NCBI RefSeq assembly: GCF_001039355.2 | Contig: NW_019774181.1 | Location: 329,000-388,537 of the forward strand | DNA: 59,538 bases | DNA from: Lingula anatina | Lineage: Eukaryota; Brachiopoda; Lingulata; Lingulida; Lingulidae | Direction: 5' to 3' | Part shown: one piece after another, positions 36,701 through 49,062 of the stretch | How positions within the stretch are numbered: position 1 is the stretch's first letter | Layout of the letters: each line of letters begins with the position of its first letter | The notes under the pieces: generated by a model | Seen by the model: only the letters and a program-made list of their open reading frames with translations | Databases searched by the model: none | What the model was told of the DNA's origin: nothing | Translations under genes and position numbers: made by a program

Positions 36701-39038
36701 CAAAGCCATTGCCCTCAGTTCTTGGTATAATGTATAGTAGGAATATATTCTTCTGTTGAAATTGATAATGATTTATGATAACTCTAATTAGGGGCATATA
36801 TGAGTGCGAGCGCCACAGGGATCATTTGATGGAAGATGGCATTTTTTTGCCAGCCGTATTGATTCTAGGAATTAAGTCAAGATACTGCATGATCAGCCTT
36901 TTTGAATAATACTTAATTATTGATTGAATAATCAGACCTCGTAATGCATTATCTGTTAAATTAGAATTGAGTTGGACTTGTCGGCTGGGAAGTATCATGT
37001 ACTTTGTGAAACTCCTTTCTGCCATTAGCAAATAAAAAAGAAAAAAATGTGGGTTATCAAACACTGCATCACGCCTTGTGACATTACTGGCTCTTACGTA
37101 CAGTGCTATAGCGTGCAATTGCCAATAATTGCACCAACTGGTACCCCTTTTTTCCATGCAAAGGTTACAGTACACTAAGAGAGAGCCTGCCATGCAACAG
37201 TTTATAATTAAAATCTATTTCTTTGGCAGCCAAGGAGCTAGCACCTGCCTTCTCTATGCTTAGCTTAAAGTGACACCACAATAAATGAATAAAATAGGAG
37301 GTTTAAAAAGAAAAATTCTGCGCTTTGTCGGGCAATTTTAGTAACTGTCAACTTATTTAAGAAGCAATTTGTATAGTTTATTGGAAAAAGAAAATGAAAA
37401 TGATCCACTTCTCAAAAACAATTGCCTGCTGCCTGTTGTTGACTTTGACTGTATGGCCACCTCATTGCATAAAAATGTTCTGTAAAACCAGATTGAAAAG
37501 ATCAAGTTTTATTTGCTTGGTTTAGCCACATAAACTTGCTACAACATTTATGGCTTTCTTGCTGCACATTTCTAGAATGCGTGGTAAATGGTACTGAGCT
37601 TTGCAGAAACCCTCGATAACATTAGAAGTCTTACAGCACTTTGTTTTTCGCTGTATTTAAGTTTTTATGGCTTAATGGGAGCTTCATGGCATAATTATGT
37701 AAGAAGTGGAACTCTTGTGTGACATTAACACCTCTTTACGCTGAGTCCTGTTGTGGCGGGCCAGGTGTGTTGTACACCTGGAGGTACGAGATCAATAATT
37801 GGCAAATATTGACTGGTTCAATTAGTTCATTACATGACATTGTGTGGTATAGGATGCCTGATGATTTTTGACTGGAGTTTCTTTGTCATTCAGGTGCTGG
37901 CTCCAAGTCATGAATTGATTTTGTTGAATGTGGTCTATATTATTTATTACCTTTGGCTAATTTTTTTTTATTTGACTGGTTTCGTGTAGACTTAGTGCGT
38001 CTGGACATGTAATAATAATGATTATTTCAACGTCCATTATTTTGAAATTTCAACTTCAAATACACCAGTTCTGCAGACTGGTTTGTGGACAAGATACATA
38101 CTTTGAAACATACCCACAAATATTCAATTGGAAATATCAAAATAAAATGTGGCTTTTCAGTGCTCTTTGTTTTTCAGTAAGAACTAGAAAAGACACAGCA
38201 TATACGCAGCACATTAACCAGTATTGACAACACTCTCTATTTTAATCCAGTTCATTTGAGTTAATATCCTCCCAGAAGAAATTGGTTAAGATTTTCAATT
38301 CCTCAACACCAAAACTGGTGTACCTCGTTAAAGAAGACACCGCTTGTTGCACTCTTCCTGCCTCCCCGAGACTGATTATGCAACGTGGCACGGGCTTCTT
38401 GTTGTGATCTCTAATTTTCTCTGGTGCACGACAAATGTTTCACACATGTATGTTAAGTCATTAACATCAGTAATGAGTACAGGTAAGGAACACCTACTCT
38501 TTAAGTCTTATAGGATTTACTGGTGTAGCAGATTCTACCTGAACTACTGTGTTTACTTTAATAATGAGCTTAATGTGCTACCTGCCAGAATGTGCACCTG
38601 ACCTGATTACTTAATTCAGCTGAGGGTTGTTAAATGAATTTAGGATTTTTGAAAAGGGGGGTGGTGGTTAAAAAAACCCTATCCTACAGTCCCTTACAGT
38701 TACTTAATGCACTGAACTGTGAATAAATATGGTGATTACTTGAAATTTTCAAATGTCTAAGTCATTTTTCTTAGATTTCTCTTAAGTTGCAGAGAGCCCA
38801 AGTCAGCATAGCTTTTACATGTGAAATTTAATAAAGCCAGTGGTTTGATTGCCTGTAAATGGACTGCAAATATATTTTCTAATTCAAAGTCGTGATCTTT
38901 ATCTCTTTGAGTGTTAAATTAGCATGGATATCTTATAATGTCTTCAACCTTTAATGGAATTATACAACTTAGGATGTCACAAAACATCTCAAAAGAAATT
39001 CATATTTTATTTGCATGCACTTAAAAAGTCTCTAAGCA

Positions 39039-39088
39039 GCCCGGTGGTCTCATGGTCTTATAAATAAAGCATTCGCAGCAGGGAAGGG
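39039..39088 (+). repeat. Possible tRNA-derived SINE head
   Basis: GCCCGGTGGTCTCATGGTCT resembles the 5' part of a tRNA including an A box (TGGTCTCATGG, 39045-39055). No clear B box (GGTTCGANTCC) follows, so it is not an intact tRNA gene. It may be a SINE fragment or chance. Confidence 0.2.
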
Positions 39089-39858
39089 CTGTATTAATAT
39101 ATTAAATCTCTTCATATGTAATTTTTAAGTCCTGATCTAAATAGTTTTACACATCCAAACATAATTACAACATCATTTTGATGTTCAAACATGTCAGCTA
39201 TGGTAATATTGAAAATATTGCCATGGTAGGGGGTGAAATACTCCCCTCATTTCAGTTGATCTGAAGAGTCATGCACTGGATCACCCCCTCCTAAAAGGTG
39301 TTGAATTGACCCTTAAAAGGTGTGTGTGTCCCCCCACCTCATATTACATGAACTCATTTGTGCTAGGTTTTGGTAATCTAGGTTTCATTTCAATGTAATC
39401 GTATTGTTCTCTTTGGCGTGCCCATTTTTGCTTCAAATCGGTTGTTGCCTTGTTTGTACCATGGTATGCGTATGTGTGTTCATTCCCATGCTTATGGCAG
39501 ATACGAGCATAATGATGAATATGTATTTAGAGAAAATGAATGAAGTAGGAGAGGTGCTTCAATCATGGTTGGAATGATTGCAATACCATCAGTGCCTTTG
39601 ATTGATAAAGCACTATTCACATGTGATTCATCTTAAATCTCAAGTCCCCTCTACTCTTTTCAGCCTTTGAGTACTACCACCCCCCTTTGAATTTATAATT
39701 GCTTAGAATTAGGATCCTCAACTGTCTTGTTAACTGACAAACCCAGCTCTCTTGTGTGCATTATTATTTTTGCCCCATTATGATATTTGAATTAAGGCAG
39801 CTGTGCACCAAACTCTCTAGCTATAACTGCTCCCTCTAAAACTCCAGGAGCAACTCCC

Positions 39859-39883
39859 NNNNNNNNNNNNNNNNNNNNNNNNN
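39859..39883. other. Assembly gap of 25 N inside a C-rich tract
   Basis: The N run is followed by a C homopolymer and by about 300 bp of C-rich, ACCCCC/CACC low-complexity sequence to about 40200. The 25-base length may be a placeholder rather than a measured distance. Confidence 0.98.
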
Positions 39884-40200
39884 CCCCCCCCCACCCCACT
39901 CAGTAACAAATACCCCCCCTCCCACCACCACCACCCATTGACAAATGTACCCCAAAACACTAAACTATAGCTACACCTCTCACCCCCTCCAGGACACCCT
40001 CTCCTCCCATTGATTTTCATCTTCCCCTCTGCCCTATCAGGTCACACCCCTACCGTTTCAATTTACTCCTTCACCCACTCTTCCAGAAATTTAAACCCTT
40101 AAATTTAAACGCCCCCTCCCACCCTGCTCAAATAATAACTGCACTACCCCCCCCCCACCAGCACCCTCACCCTACCCCCTCAAGTTACAGTTGCATTGCC
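39884..40200. repeat. C-rich low-complexity sequence
   Basis: Repeated runs of C with A/T interruptions (CCACCACCACCACCC, CACCCCCTCCAGG, CTACCCCCCCCCCACC). Strand-asymmetric composition unlike the surrounding AT-rich intron. Confidence 0.85.
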
Positions 40201-40781
40201 ACCTCCCTTCCTTTAAACATTTTAATCTTGATATATCTGTTTGGAAAGATTTTATTATTCATCTCTTTGCTCATGCCACACTCTTAGAACATCAAACAAT
40301 TTGAAATTTTTGTTGGCCATAAGCACCTTCGTGAGCGCCTCTGTTTCCTAACTCTTCTTGTTACCAAAAGAAATGCGTGGGTGGGTGGGTCCGTCTGCGA
40401 TGCTAATTAACCAATGCTTATACACACAGTGGAAATGTAAATTAGCTTGGCATCATCGAGTGCCTTACTCTTGGTTTGCATTCTCAACGATTGTCTGATC
40501 TATATGCATGCAAGTGTGCAGACCCCTTGAGCGAAAAATCTTTTGTATCACAAGTGGCTTTATTGTATTGATTTGCCATCGCCTAGGACAACACTGCGGA
40601 TTCAAGTTTGGCAAACTTGGTTGTGCTGGAGAATGGTTTGGATAATACCACTAGACAATTTAATTACAGTCACTAGTTGTTCTTGGGTTCTTATAGTTTG
40701 TGTCTGTGCGTATTTTTGTTTTTTCTTGAATGAAGTTTTTATGTTCATATAGCCAAGCTGTTTTATTGTACCTCAGCCCAT

Positions 40782-40800
40782 TTTTTTTTTTTTTTTTTTT
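40782..40800. repeat. T homopolymer
   Basis: About 20 T residues. Confidence 0.9.
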
Positions 40801-41568
40801 GAATTGGTGCAATGAATGTAGCATATTACATATCATGTCCATTTTAAACATTTTATTGTATTACCGTCCACAAGGCCATTACTAAGTATATATTGAAAGC
40901 TGATATTATTGCTGGGTTTTGATTTTTGAATTGGAAAATGGTTTGGTTTGTTTCTAATATCTTTATTTTCTAAACACCTCAGTGCCATGACTTCTTTTTT
41001 TTCTGTCTAGTGCTCTAAAGAGCCACTGAACCTTATCAAATTTGACTGTTTGCTGACTTATTTAAGCAGCATTTAATGGCGTTATTATTTTTATGTAGGC
41101 AGTAACATGACGCTATTGTCTTCAATGGGGAATTGCATTATTTTGCTGTACTGGTAGTGGATTCTTTTATTTTGCTCCTTATCTTCAATGTTTTTGAAAA
41201 AGCTGGCTTTTTCACCGCAACAGTAGTATAAAATATCATCACCAAACCAAAGAAGTACCATGTTATGCTTTAAGAAATCCCAATTTAGATTCAATTCAGT
41301 GATTCAATATTCTGGTCCTGAAACAGTTTTAATGGGCCAATTCTGGATCCTGTAAAGGAAAAAATGTCTTAGAAAGAAAAGGTTGGCAGATTTGAACTCT
41401 GCCATTGATTGCCTTCATGTTTGTCAATGGAAGGTTCGCTGAATGGACAGGTTGCATATTGGGGAAGATGAATATCTAAGTCACGGATGTTGTTGTGTTA
41501 TTCAAATTCATGCAACAACTTCAATTTAATAAAAAGACTAATTACAAAAGCGGGTAATATTTATAAGT

Positions 41569-41736
41569 CAGGCCCGTAGCCAGCATTTTCAAAAGGGGGG
41601 TTCTTTTTCTGAAAAAGTGGACCTTTTCCCATAAAAACTTCACGTACCTAGATCAAATCTTACCCAGACTGGACCTTTTCCTAGCAAAAGGGGCGGTTCT
41701 TTCGAACCTCCCGAACCCCCCCTGGCTACGGGCCTG
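41569..41736. mobile_element. MITE with CAGGCCCGTAGCCAG termini and TAAGT direct repeats
   Basis: The left CAGGCCCGTAGCCAG (41569-41583) and right CTGGCTACGGGCCTG (41722-41736) are perfect 15-bp inverted repeats. TAAGT occurs directly outside both ends (41564-41568 and 41737-41741), consistent with a target-site duplication. The interior has two copies of GGACCTTTTCC and G-rich/C-rich arms. The CAGG..CCTG ends resemble hAT MITEs, but a hAT duplication would be 8 bp, so the 5-bp repeat leaves the superfamily open. Confidence 0.8.
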
Positions 41737-42010
41737 TAAGTAAAATCTTCTACAAATACATGGCATTTACAACTGGTTAACTAAACCTCATCTGTACCAA
41801 AGGGCAATGAAAAGTAATCTGAAATTTTTCAGTGTGTTGAACTATTGAGAATGGCAAAAAAAAGTCAGGTAATTTATAAACTTTAGTTTGAGGACTTTTA
41901 ATGGACTCCTAGTCATGGTTATGGTACAGATTCCCAGTTCCTTGAAAATGTTAAACTTCGATCAAAGACCTCGGGTTAGTAGAACATAAATTAAAACTTC
42001 GATGTCATCT

Positions 42011-42220
42011 TCTAAGTGTTGACAGTCTCTCATCAAAGTGAAGTGAAGTGCCTTATGAAGATGTACTTAAATGTTATATGCAAAGACAGAATAAGAGATC
42101 CCAGATCCATTGTCCACCTTTAAGTGTGGACACAAGGTCATTAGACCATATGCTGAGCACCTTATGAAGATTAACTCAAGTTTAGGTCGTTGACAGTAAA
42201 TATATGACACTAGAGTCAGA
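42011..42220 (+). repeat. Imperfect tandem duplication, period about 109 bp
   Basis: TAAGTGTTGACA (42013) and TAAGTGTGGACA (42121) begin the units. CCTTATGAAGATGTACTTAA (42051) and CCTTATGAAGATTAACTCAA (42160) fall at the same spacing. Confidence 0.6.
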
Positions 42221-42596
42221 AGTCACTTAAAATCTTAGACTCCACGACAGTAAACACCTAATTGCAGCCTGGATCCTCTTGTAGACATGAGCATATTTGA
42301 GTACAGTAAGTTATTCATGCCCAATTGATACCAGTTTGTTTGCCAAGACATTGTGCCTCAAAGGAATCAGCTTTGAGACATTGAGTATATGTTCTTGTTA
42401 AAAATTAACAAATAATGTTTGATAAGTGCAGTTGATACATGATGTTAATTAGTGCATTCAAGTAATTTGATGGCTTTTGAAGTGCATAGATGTTGACATT
42501 TCGACAGATACCAACAGGTACCAGCTCTCTGTAACTCTCCAAGATTGATCATATCCCCTTGGCCCATCCCCTCTGGAGAAAAGAAAACTAAATTAG

Positions 42597-42618
42597 ATAT
42601 ATATATATATATATATAT
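42597..42618. repeat. (TA)n microsatellite
   Basis: About 11 AT units. Confidence 0.95.
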
Positions 42619-42719
42619 GATATTTTTTAAAAATAGTTGTGAATATACCAAAATATACCTTCTCACATATTTGCTAATATGCAGTTGGTTCAAAGACATT
42701 AAGAATATGGATAGTCTAT

Positions 42720-42721
<2 letters not shown>

Positions 42722-42769
<48 letters not shown>
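42722..42769. repeat. (CA)n microsatellite
   Basis: About 24 CA units followed by CA-rich GCATGCATGCACGCACAAAC. Confidence 0.97.
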
Positions 42770-42771
<2 letters not shown>

Positions 42772-44015
42772 CATGCATGCACGCACAAACACACACATAC
42801 ACTGATAATGATAAATTTACGAAAAAAATTCCTGTTAAGAACTTTCCTTCAAAATGGGAATCTAACCTAAGCAGTGCACTGTTATTCAGCTAAAAGAAAA
42901 ATTTTAAAAATGAAGATGATGATTTGTGATTATTAGCAGCCAACCTCTGATCTTGAACAAAAGACGGTTAAAAGAGAAATTAAAGATTCAAGTCACAAAA
43001 AAAGCTCATGGACATCTTCTAAGATTAGGTTGACATCAAGGGCAGTTTGAAGACTTTGTGGATGGCACAGGATCCTAAAGGATGGCAAAATATGCCCCAG
43101 GGCAAACTTGGATGATTTTCTAATTAAGAAACTAATTAATTAGATAAACCCTCCACACCCCTATATAACCCGAGGGGTCTTGCTCTCCTAGAATTTAAAG
43201 TTGGTTCATAAAAATTTTCATGGTGTATTTTCGACTTGTTTAGCACTTAATTGAAGAACTTCTTGGAAGAAGCAATTGCTGGTTAAATTGAGCATGTACA
43301 TTTGTGAAAGCGGTCCAAAAGCATTCCTGATGGTGCTTTAGTTGAAAACATTTTGGAAAAAACAAATCACCAACACAATTTTGTTTCTCAAGTTGATTGC
43401 TGTCATTTTTGAAAAAGATGTAATCATTGTTTCTTATATTAAGTTCAAATTTTTTCTGCAAGAAGATGCTACAAAAGAGAGCAAATGAAAACATGACTAC
43501 GGGGGAATAGAAAAGTAGCTTGTTGAGGGCCAGAATTTTAGTACAGAAAAAATTATGGGATAAAGTTTTACACAAAAAAAAGCAGTATAGAATAAAAGCA
43601 GAATGTAGCTTTATCAGGGAAAGTAATTTCACAATGAAATCAAATTTCTTTTTGTCAGGTAAAATATACATTAACGATGCAGACAGACGCCAGCTCTTTG
43701 GTTGCTAAAAAGTATCTTTCCAGTCTTCGACAACTATCTTCGTGGAATACTTGCTACATTGCTCTATGTTCAGACCAAGACAAAAAATATGAACTGGTAT
43801 AGGTTTGAATGACACAATGTAGACATCCCAAGCCTACATAATTATTTGATCAGCGAGTTATTCAGACAATTAGATCATTGATGAATTTTATTTCTTGCGC
43901 AGTGACATATCTTTACCCAGGCATTTGTATTGGTCTTTACACACTGGGATTTCTGACTAGTGCAACCAGCTTTGGCAGACATTTTAGCTACTTTGAAAGT
44001 GCTCAATGAAATTAA

Positions 44016-44235
44016 CAGTCAACCCTAGACAAATCTTTTGTCTGTCTCTACGCAAACGGAAGATAGCATTGTGTTTAAGCAAAAGATGTTTCTATTACCC
44101 CATGTCATTTCTGCATAGCGTTCTCTACCAATGAGATCAAACAGTCGACCGTAAACAAGATGTTTCAAACTGTTTCTACAGAAACAGCAGATAACATTAT
44201 GTTCTGAGAAAGAGCCATGGTTTCCCAAAGGAATT
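44016..44235 (+). repeat. Imperfect tandem duplication, period about 126-129 bp
   Basis: Two units are anchored by CAGTCAACCCTAGACAA (44016) and CAGTCGACCGTAAACAA (44142). They continue with CTACGCAAACGGAAGATAGC versus CTACAGAAACAGCAGATAAC and CATTGTGTT versus CATTATGTT. Confidence 0.6.
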
Positions 44236-44278
44236 AGAACAAAATTGCTCAGACGGTTGGTAACTTAACCAAGCCATT

Positions 44279-44300
44279 ACTTTTTTTTTTTTTTTTTTTT
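44279..44300. repeat. T homopolymer
   Basis: About 21 T residues. Confidence 0.93.
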
Positions 44301-46344
44301 CGCTGGCATCTTTGTAGGTTTCAGATGTGCGGACTCTCTGTGTAGCTTCAGAAAATGAGCATACCTGCCAGGATGCATGAAAGGGGTTTCCACTTAATTT
44401 TGAACTTGGGTTAATTTGGAAACCAAATGATAAACACAAAGGTCATGTATGTTGTAATGAGAGGCTGAATTAGAGTCCGGGTCATTTTTCATGAAAACGC
44501 ACCCTGGAACCCCCTACCACACCAGTTTTGCAGTTGTGGAGATACATACTGCATGGCGCTATATTATGTCATAGAATTAGCGGCCATGTTGCACCAGCGC
44601 CATACATCAATAAACAAAGGTGAACTTTGCGACTCCATCACACCACTGTTTGTTGATTTTCCATCATCTTTATTTGCATTTTTTGACCTCTTGGACATTT
44701 TGCTTTGTCTCAGTGGGCTTCTTTTGATTTGTGGGTACGTGTGACTAAATATCCTTGTATGTGTGTTCTCTAGACTGGAAATGTGTGAAAATCACTGGCA
44801 GAGCCAATCAATATAATTGCTTTGCGATCAAACCTGCCGAAAGAGGAGTCCTTTTATAAAGCAGTATCAGATCTGTCAAATAAGTAGACCTTTTTAGTGA
44901 AAAGGTAAAGCCGTGCAAAATGAGATTCTGTCTTCCTCATTGAGACAGTTGGTATCATAAAACATTTTGGGCGTATTTCTTTCACGATTGCACTGAAATG
45001 TATAAGTCAAGCGGATGCTGGAATAATTTGATCAATGCTGATGATAGTAGAATGGCAAGTGGAATTTTTTCCCTAGATTAAACGTGAACTAAGGCACGGC
45101 TGTGGCTGTTATGTACTCCCATTAAGTCATCACAGCAAACGGGGGCTGACTTAACAGTAACTGTGTTACGTCACAGGCATTAAGATTTTACGGACGATCG
45201 ACTCTATTTGCATATGGGATATTGCTGTTATTGTGTTTTCATTTCATTAATCACGGGTCATCTGCAGTCATTACTCAGGTAACCCGCGGCATGGGACGTC
45301 AAAGTCATGCCAGTGGCTTTATTTACAAGTTCAACAACCATGGAATTTTCTCTCTGTTGTGTTGGTTCAGATGCCCATTTTGAGCCATGTCGTGGGCATG
45401 GCAGGGATCGTTTTAAATACCATTTATGGCAGAATCGTATTTAAAAAATGTGTAGATAATGAAAAAAACATGTAATGGCAAATTTTCAGATTCACTAATA
45501 TCTAAATATATAGAATTTAAAAAGATAATGGTTCCTTTAAATAGTTGTTGTTAGCAGCATAGGTAAGGGTTGACTACATATTGAGACTAAGATGACAGAC
45601 ATATACTCAATTATTTATTGAATATTGGGAATTATGATGATAATGGCAAAATTGAGTGAGCAGAGGCATAACCCCTTTCTCATGCTCATGCAACTGAGGC
45701 ATGCGATTAAGGGATGGACCAGTTTTCCAAAACATTTTCTTTTCTTTTTCTGCCTTAAGTTACTCAGTAGGAACAGAAGTAACATTTAATGTCACAGAGG
45801 AAAATAAAGTGTAACAGAGTAGGAGGGGGGAGAATTTGAAATTACCACTTGTTAACAATCCTCTGATTGGATCTAGATGCTCACACCTGCCTGTTAGGGT
45901 TGCCACGAAAAACAGTCTTATCTCTGATAAACAAGATGATAAGGGATAAGCAAGCTTATTAATATCAAGTTCAACTAGGTATAGATTTGCTGACAGATTT
46001 AGTTGACATTTTTCTGCTTGCTGTCAGGTTCCAGGTGTTAACACTGTAACAAATAACGTATATCCGTCTATTAATTTACCCCTGTATATAAAAAAATTAA
46101 TTGGCAGACTTATCAGCCTTAATACAAGCACCTGTTGCATTTTATATTACTTTGACTAACCACATGAACATACATTGGTAAATTGCAGCATCTAAAAAAA
46201 GGTGCTAGTCTGTGCTATATGGGTAAACATATACTGTAGATAGTGGCCTGTTTAAATACAACAAAAGAATTGTTCAAAGGGCAAACCAAACCTTTTTTTA
46301 TTATCCTTTGGGTCGTGATATTTTTTGTTGCATCAAGCAGTAAA

Positions 46345-46469
46345 GAGATTTTCCGATTATCAGCAGATTTCTGATTTTTGGGAGCCAAAAATATCATGTT
46401 TGATATCAATGCAGGTGGCTCCCTGGTCCCCACGCCATATTTTCGGACTTTTTCACTAAATGGCAGTCT
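46345..46469 (+). repeat. Dispersed repeat patch, related to 16029-16156 (opposite orientation)
   Basis: Carries CAATGCAGGTGGC and TTTTTCACTAAATGGCAGTC in the same order as the reverse complement of 16029-16156. The better conserved part is 46407-46469. Confidence 0.6.
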
Positions 46470-46862
46470 CATCCCTCATCAAGGGAAAGAGATATAGATT
46501 AGGGACTGACAAAACCTCTGTGAAATGCCCCTAGTCTACTGTCTGTTTTAAGAACAACCATCTTTAGGATTAGCCACTTTGTTCCAATGGCCTATTGACT
46601 ACCTGATACAATCTAATTGAACACTAGGTGGCCTATTATGCTCCTAATAGCCATCGAGTCGTATTACTGACCAGTGGCCGAATTGATGCCCGTTATGAAG
46701 GCTAGGTCCAATTAATAAAGGCACATTCTATGGAGTAGATTGAATGGATATGGGAGTCCTGCTGTTAAGTGTTGAACCGCACATTTTGCCATTTATAAGT
46801 TATATCCTTTTTTGGGATGGGAAATTATTTTGTGTTTGGTAGGGTGTTGGTGATTGGGAGGA

Positions 46863-46874
46863 GGGGGGGGGGGG
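46863..46874. repeat. G homopolymer
   Basis: Twelve G residues. Confidence 0.9.
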
Positions 46875-47043
46875 TCCAAATTTTCTTTTTTAGCATTATG
46901 TGGATTTTACCTGATTTTACAAAGTGCTATGTTATGTTACATTATAGCATTGCCACAAGTAGGAAATAGACAAATATATAAGATTACATAGAGCTATGAT
47001 CCCAAAAGTTACACGGATGTAAATTTAAGTTGTCCTTGATAAT

Positions 47044-47045
<2 letters not shown>

Positions 47046-47130
<85 letters not shown>
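47046..47130. repeat. Long (AT)n microsatellite, about 85 bp
   Basis: An uninterrupted AT dinucleotide run of about 42 units, the longest simple repeat in the window. Perfectly self-complementary, so it can extrude as a cruciform. Length is likely polymorphic and assembly-sensitive. Confidence 0.97.
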
Positions 47131-47133
<3 letters not shown>

Positions 47134-47218
47134 TGTTATTGTTTTGGAATTTAAAAAAGAATCACCATTTGAACACTTCTAACACCCAGATGATATTTCT
47201 TGTATTTCAGTCAGATTT

Positions 47219-47387
47219 CAGGGGCGGATCCAGAGATATTTTCTGACAGTCTTCCAAATGATCTTTGTTGATCCATCCACAATTTTTGACCGTCTTCCAA
47301 CAGAAAATAATTAGATACCCGTCAACGTTAACTTGAAAATCTGACCGTCTTCCGGAAGACCCAGAAGACCGTCTAAATCCGCCCCTG
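47219..47387. mobile_element. Complete CAGGGGCGGAT-ended MITE, 169 bp
   Basis: Left CAGGGGCGGATCCAGAGATA and right CTAAATCCGCCCCTG. Inner sub-repeats GACCGTCTTCC and GGAAGACCCAGAAGACCG pair with each other. Closely matches 26392-26559. Adjacent bases (TCAGATTT left, GATTCATA right) do not form a clean 8-bp duplication. Confidence 0.8.
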
Positions 47388-48556
47388 GATTCATATAAGC
47401 AACCATGTCCAGCTTGTAAAAATTCTCATAACAAAACCTCTTGACCAGTCTTCACCAGTACTGACCATAGTCCACAAAAATCCCATTTCCAGTGAACTTT
47501 CTCTTCAGTGATGAAATTTTAATAATAAAGGCTCACATCAGAAAGGGAAAAGTGGTTTGAATGGAGGCGGGACACAAATTGTTAGCCATTTTTGTCTGCC
47601 ATTGTTTTCTAAACTCCAAAAGCCTTAGGGCCCTGACAGTGACCACAGTAAATGTGGGAAAGTTCAGACTTCTTTGATAAGAAGCTCTCAAAATGACTTT
47701 CTTTTTTGTTGTTGTGAAATGTGGTTTGTCAAGAAGATGACACCAATTGAAATTGACCTAGTGATTAAAGAAGAGCAACTTAATTCATACCAAGTTTATC
47801 TGAAACTTTGTCTTTTTTGGGTGACTTGACAAGCACACCCACTTTATTTTTCTTAATAGTTTTTAGCCATGACTCTAGCTGACAATCCTATCATAAATTA
47901 AAGGGAATCAAATAATATAAATGTTTCCAACTTCGTTAACATTTGTTGTCATGGCAACTGCTAGTTTAATTGTGTTACTTAATGAATACTCGATCTTTAC
48001 TTTAGAATGACCAAACTGGCGAAAGGAAGATAAAGCCAATCAAAATTAAGTTTACACTTCCAGGCAATGTCATTGTTAAGGTTAGAATAAAAGGTCATTC
48101 CTGAAGTTGATTACTGGAAACGAGCATGGAAAAATGTTAATATATCAATTTTTCAAGTCTTTACTTTGTCCCTGGTGGATGAGGTGGCATTTTTATGGCA
48201 GTTGAGGATTAAAAGATCATCAAGGGGAGAGAAATCGAGTGATCAATCACCAATTAAATCGCAATAAAACGAGATCACATTTGCTCGGCTGGAGCTTCTA
48301 GATGCACACCCCTTGGCTTGAATTTCAGATCGGTGCTGTAGTAGTGAAGAAAAATGATTTACATCGCATTGTGATGGGCCACATTTTATTCAACAGTGTT
48401 CATCCGAGCGGGTATTTTACAAAGTTTTCCTTGTAGATTTGTCAACGTGATTTAGATTTATCTGTATAGAGGTAATGATTAAAGAAATTTTAGACTTGTC
48501 TTTGGAGTTCACTCAAGATAAGAAATGGATCTAGTTTTTATTTTTTTCTTTTTTTT

Positions 48557-48582
48557 GGTGTGTGTGTGGGGGGGGGGGGGGG
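48557..48582. repeat. TG tract followed by G homopolymer
   Basis: GGTGTGTGTGTGG followed by about 13 G, preceded by T-rich sequence. Confidence 0.93.
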
Positions 48583-49062
48583 ATAGATTTCAATGCTCTC
48601 ATACATGTGCCTGCATATTGTGTACTACTTTCCATTAAAATGAATCAGGTAGCATTTTGTGTAAAACGGAAAACTTTTTTACTGAAATTTGATCAATGTA
48701 GAAGTGCATTTTCCATCAATAAGTGTTTGCTGGTACTTATGCACATTTTTACTCCTCTGGTGGGCTTTCTTTGCAACTAAGAATATATGCTAGTGTTTCA
48801 TACATCTGAGTCTTGCTTTTAATTAGCACCAATTTCTTACATATCATGATTAAATACTACATATAGGCTGAACACACATTTAAAGTCATGTCATTATATA
48901 ATGTAAAATTAATTATTATTACCAGAATCTTGTTTTCTTCACCACTTCAAACGTATAATAAAAATGACTTGATTGCATTCATATAGAAGTTGATTTTCAC
49001 CAGTGCATCAAAATATTAGTAGTCTATAATCCCTGCAGCCAAGCTCAGTACTGTATGTATTA

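Noticed and set aside
39039-39088. tRNA gene
   Set aside because: Only an A-box-like start is present. No B box and no cloverleaf could be drawn.
43240-43671. 143-codon minus-strand open frame
   Set aside because: AT-rich, Phe/Leu/Lys-dominated translation without gene-like features, in the intron of the plus gene.
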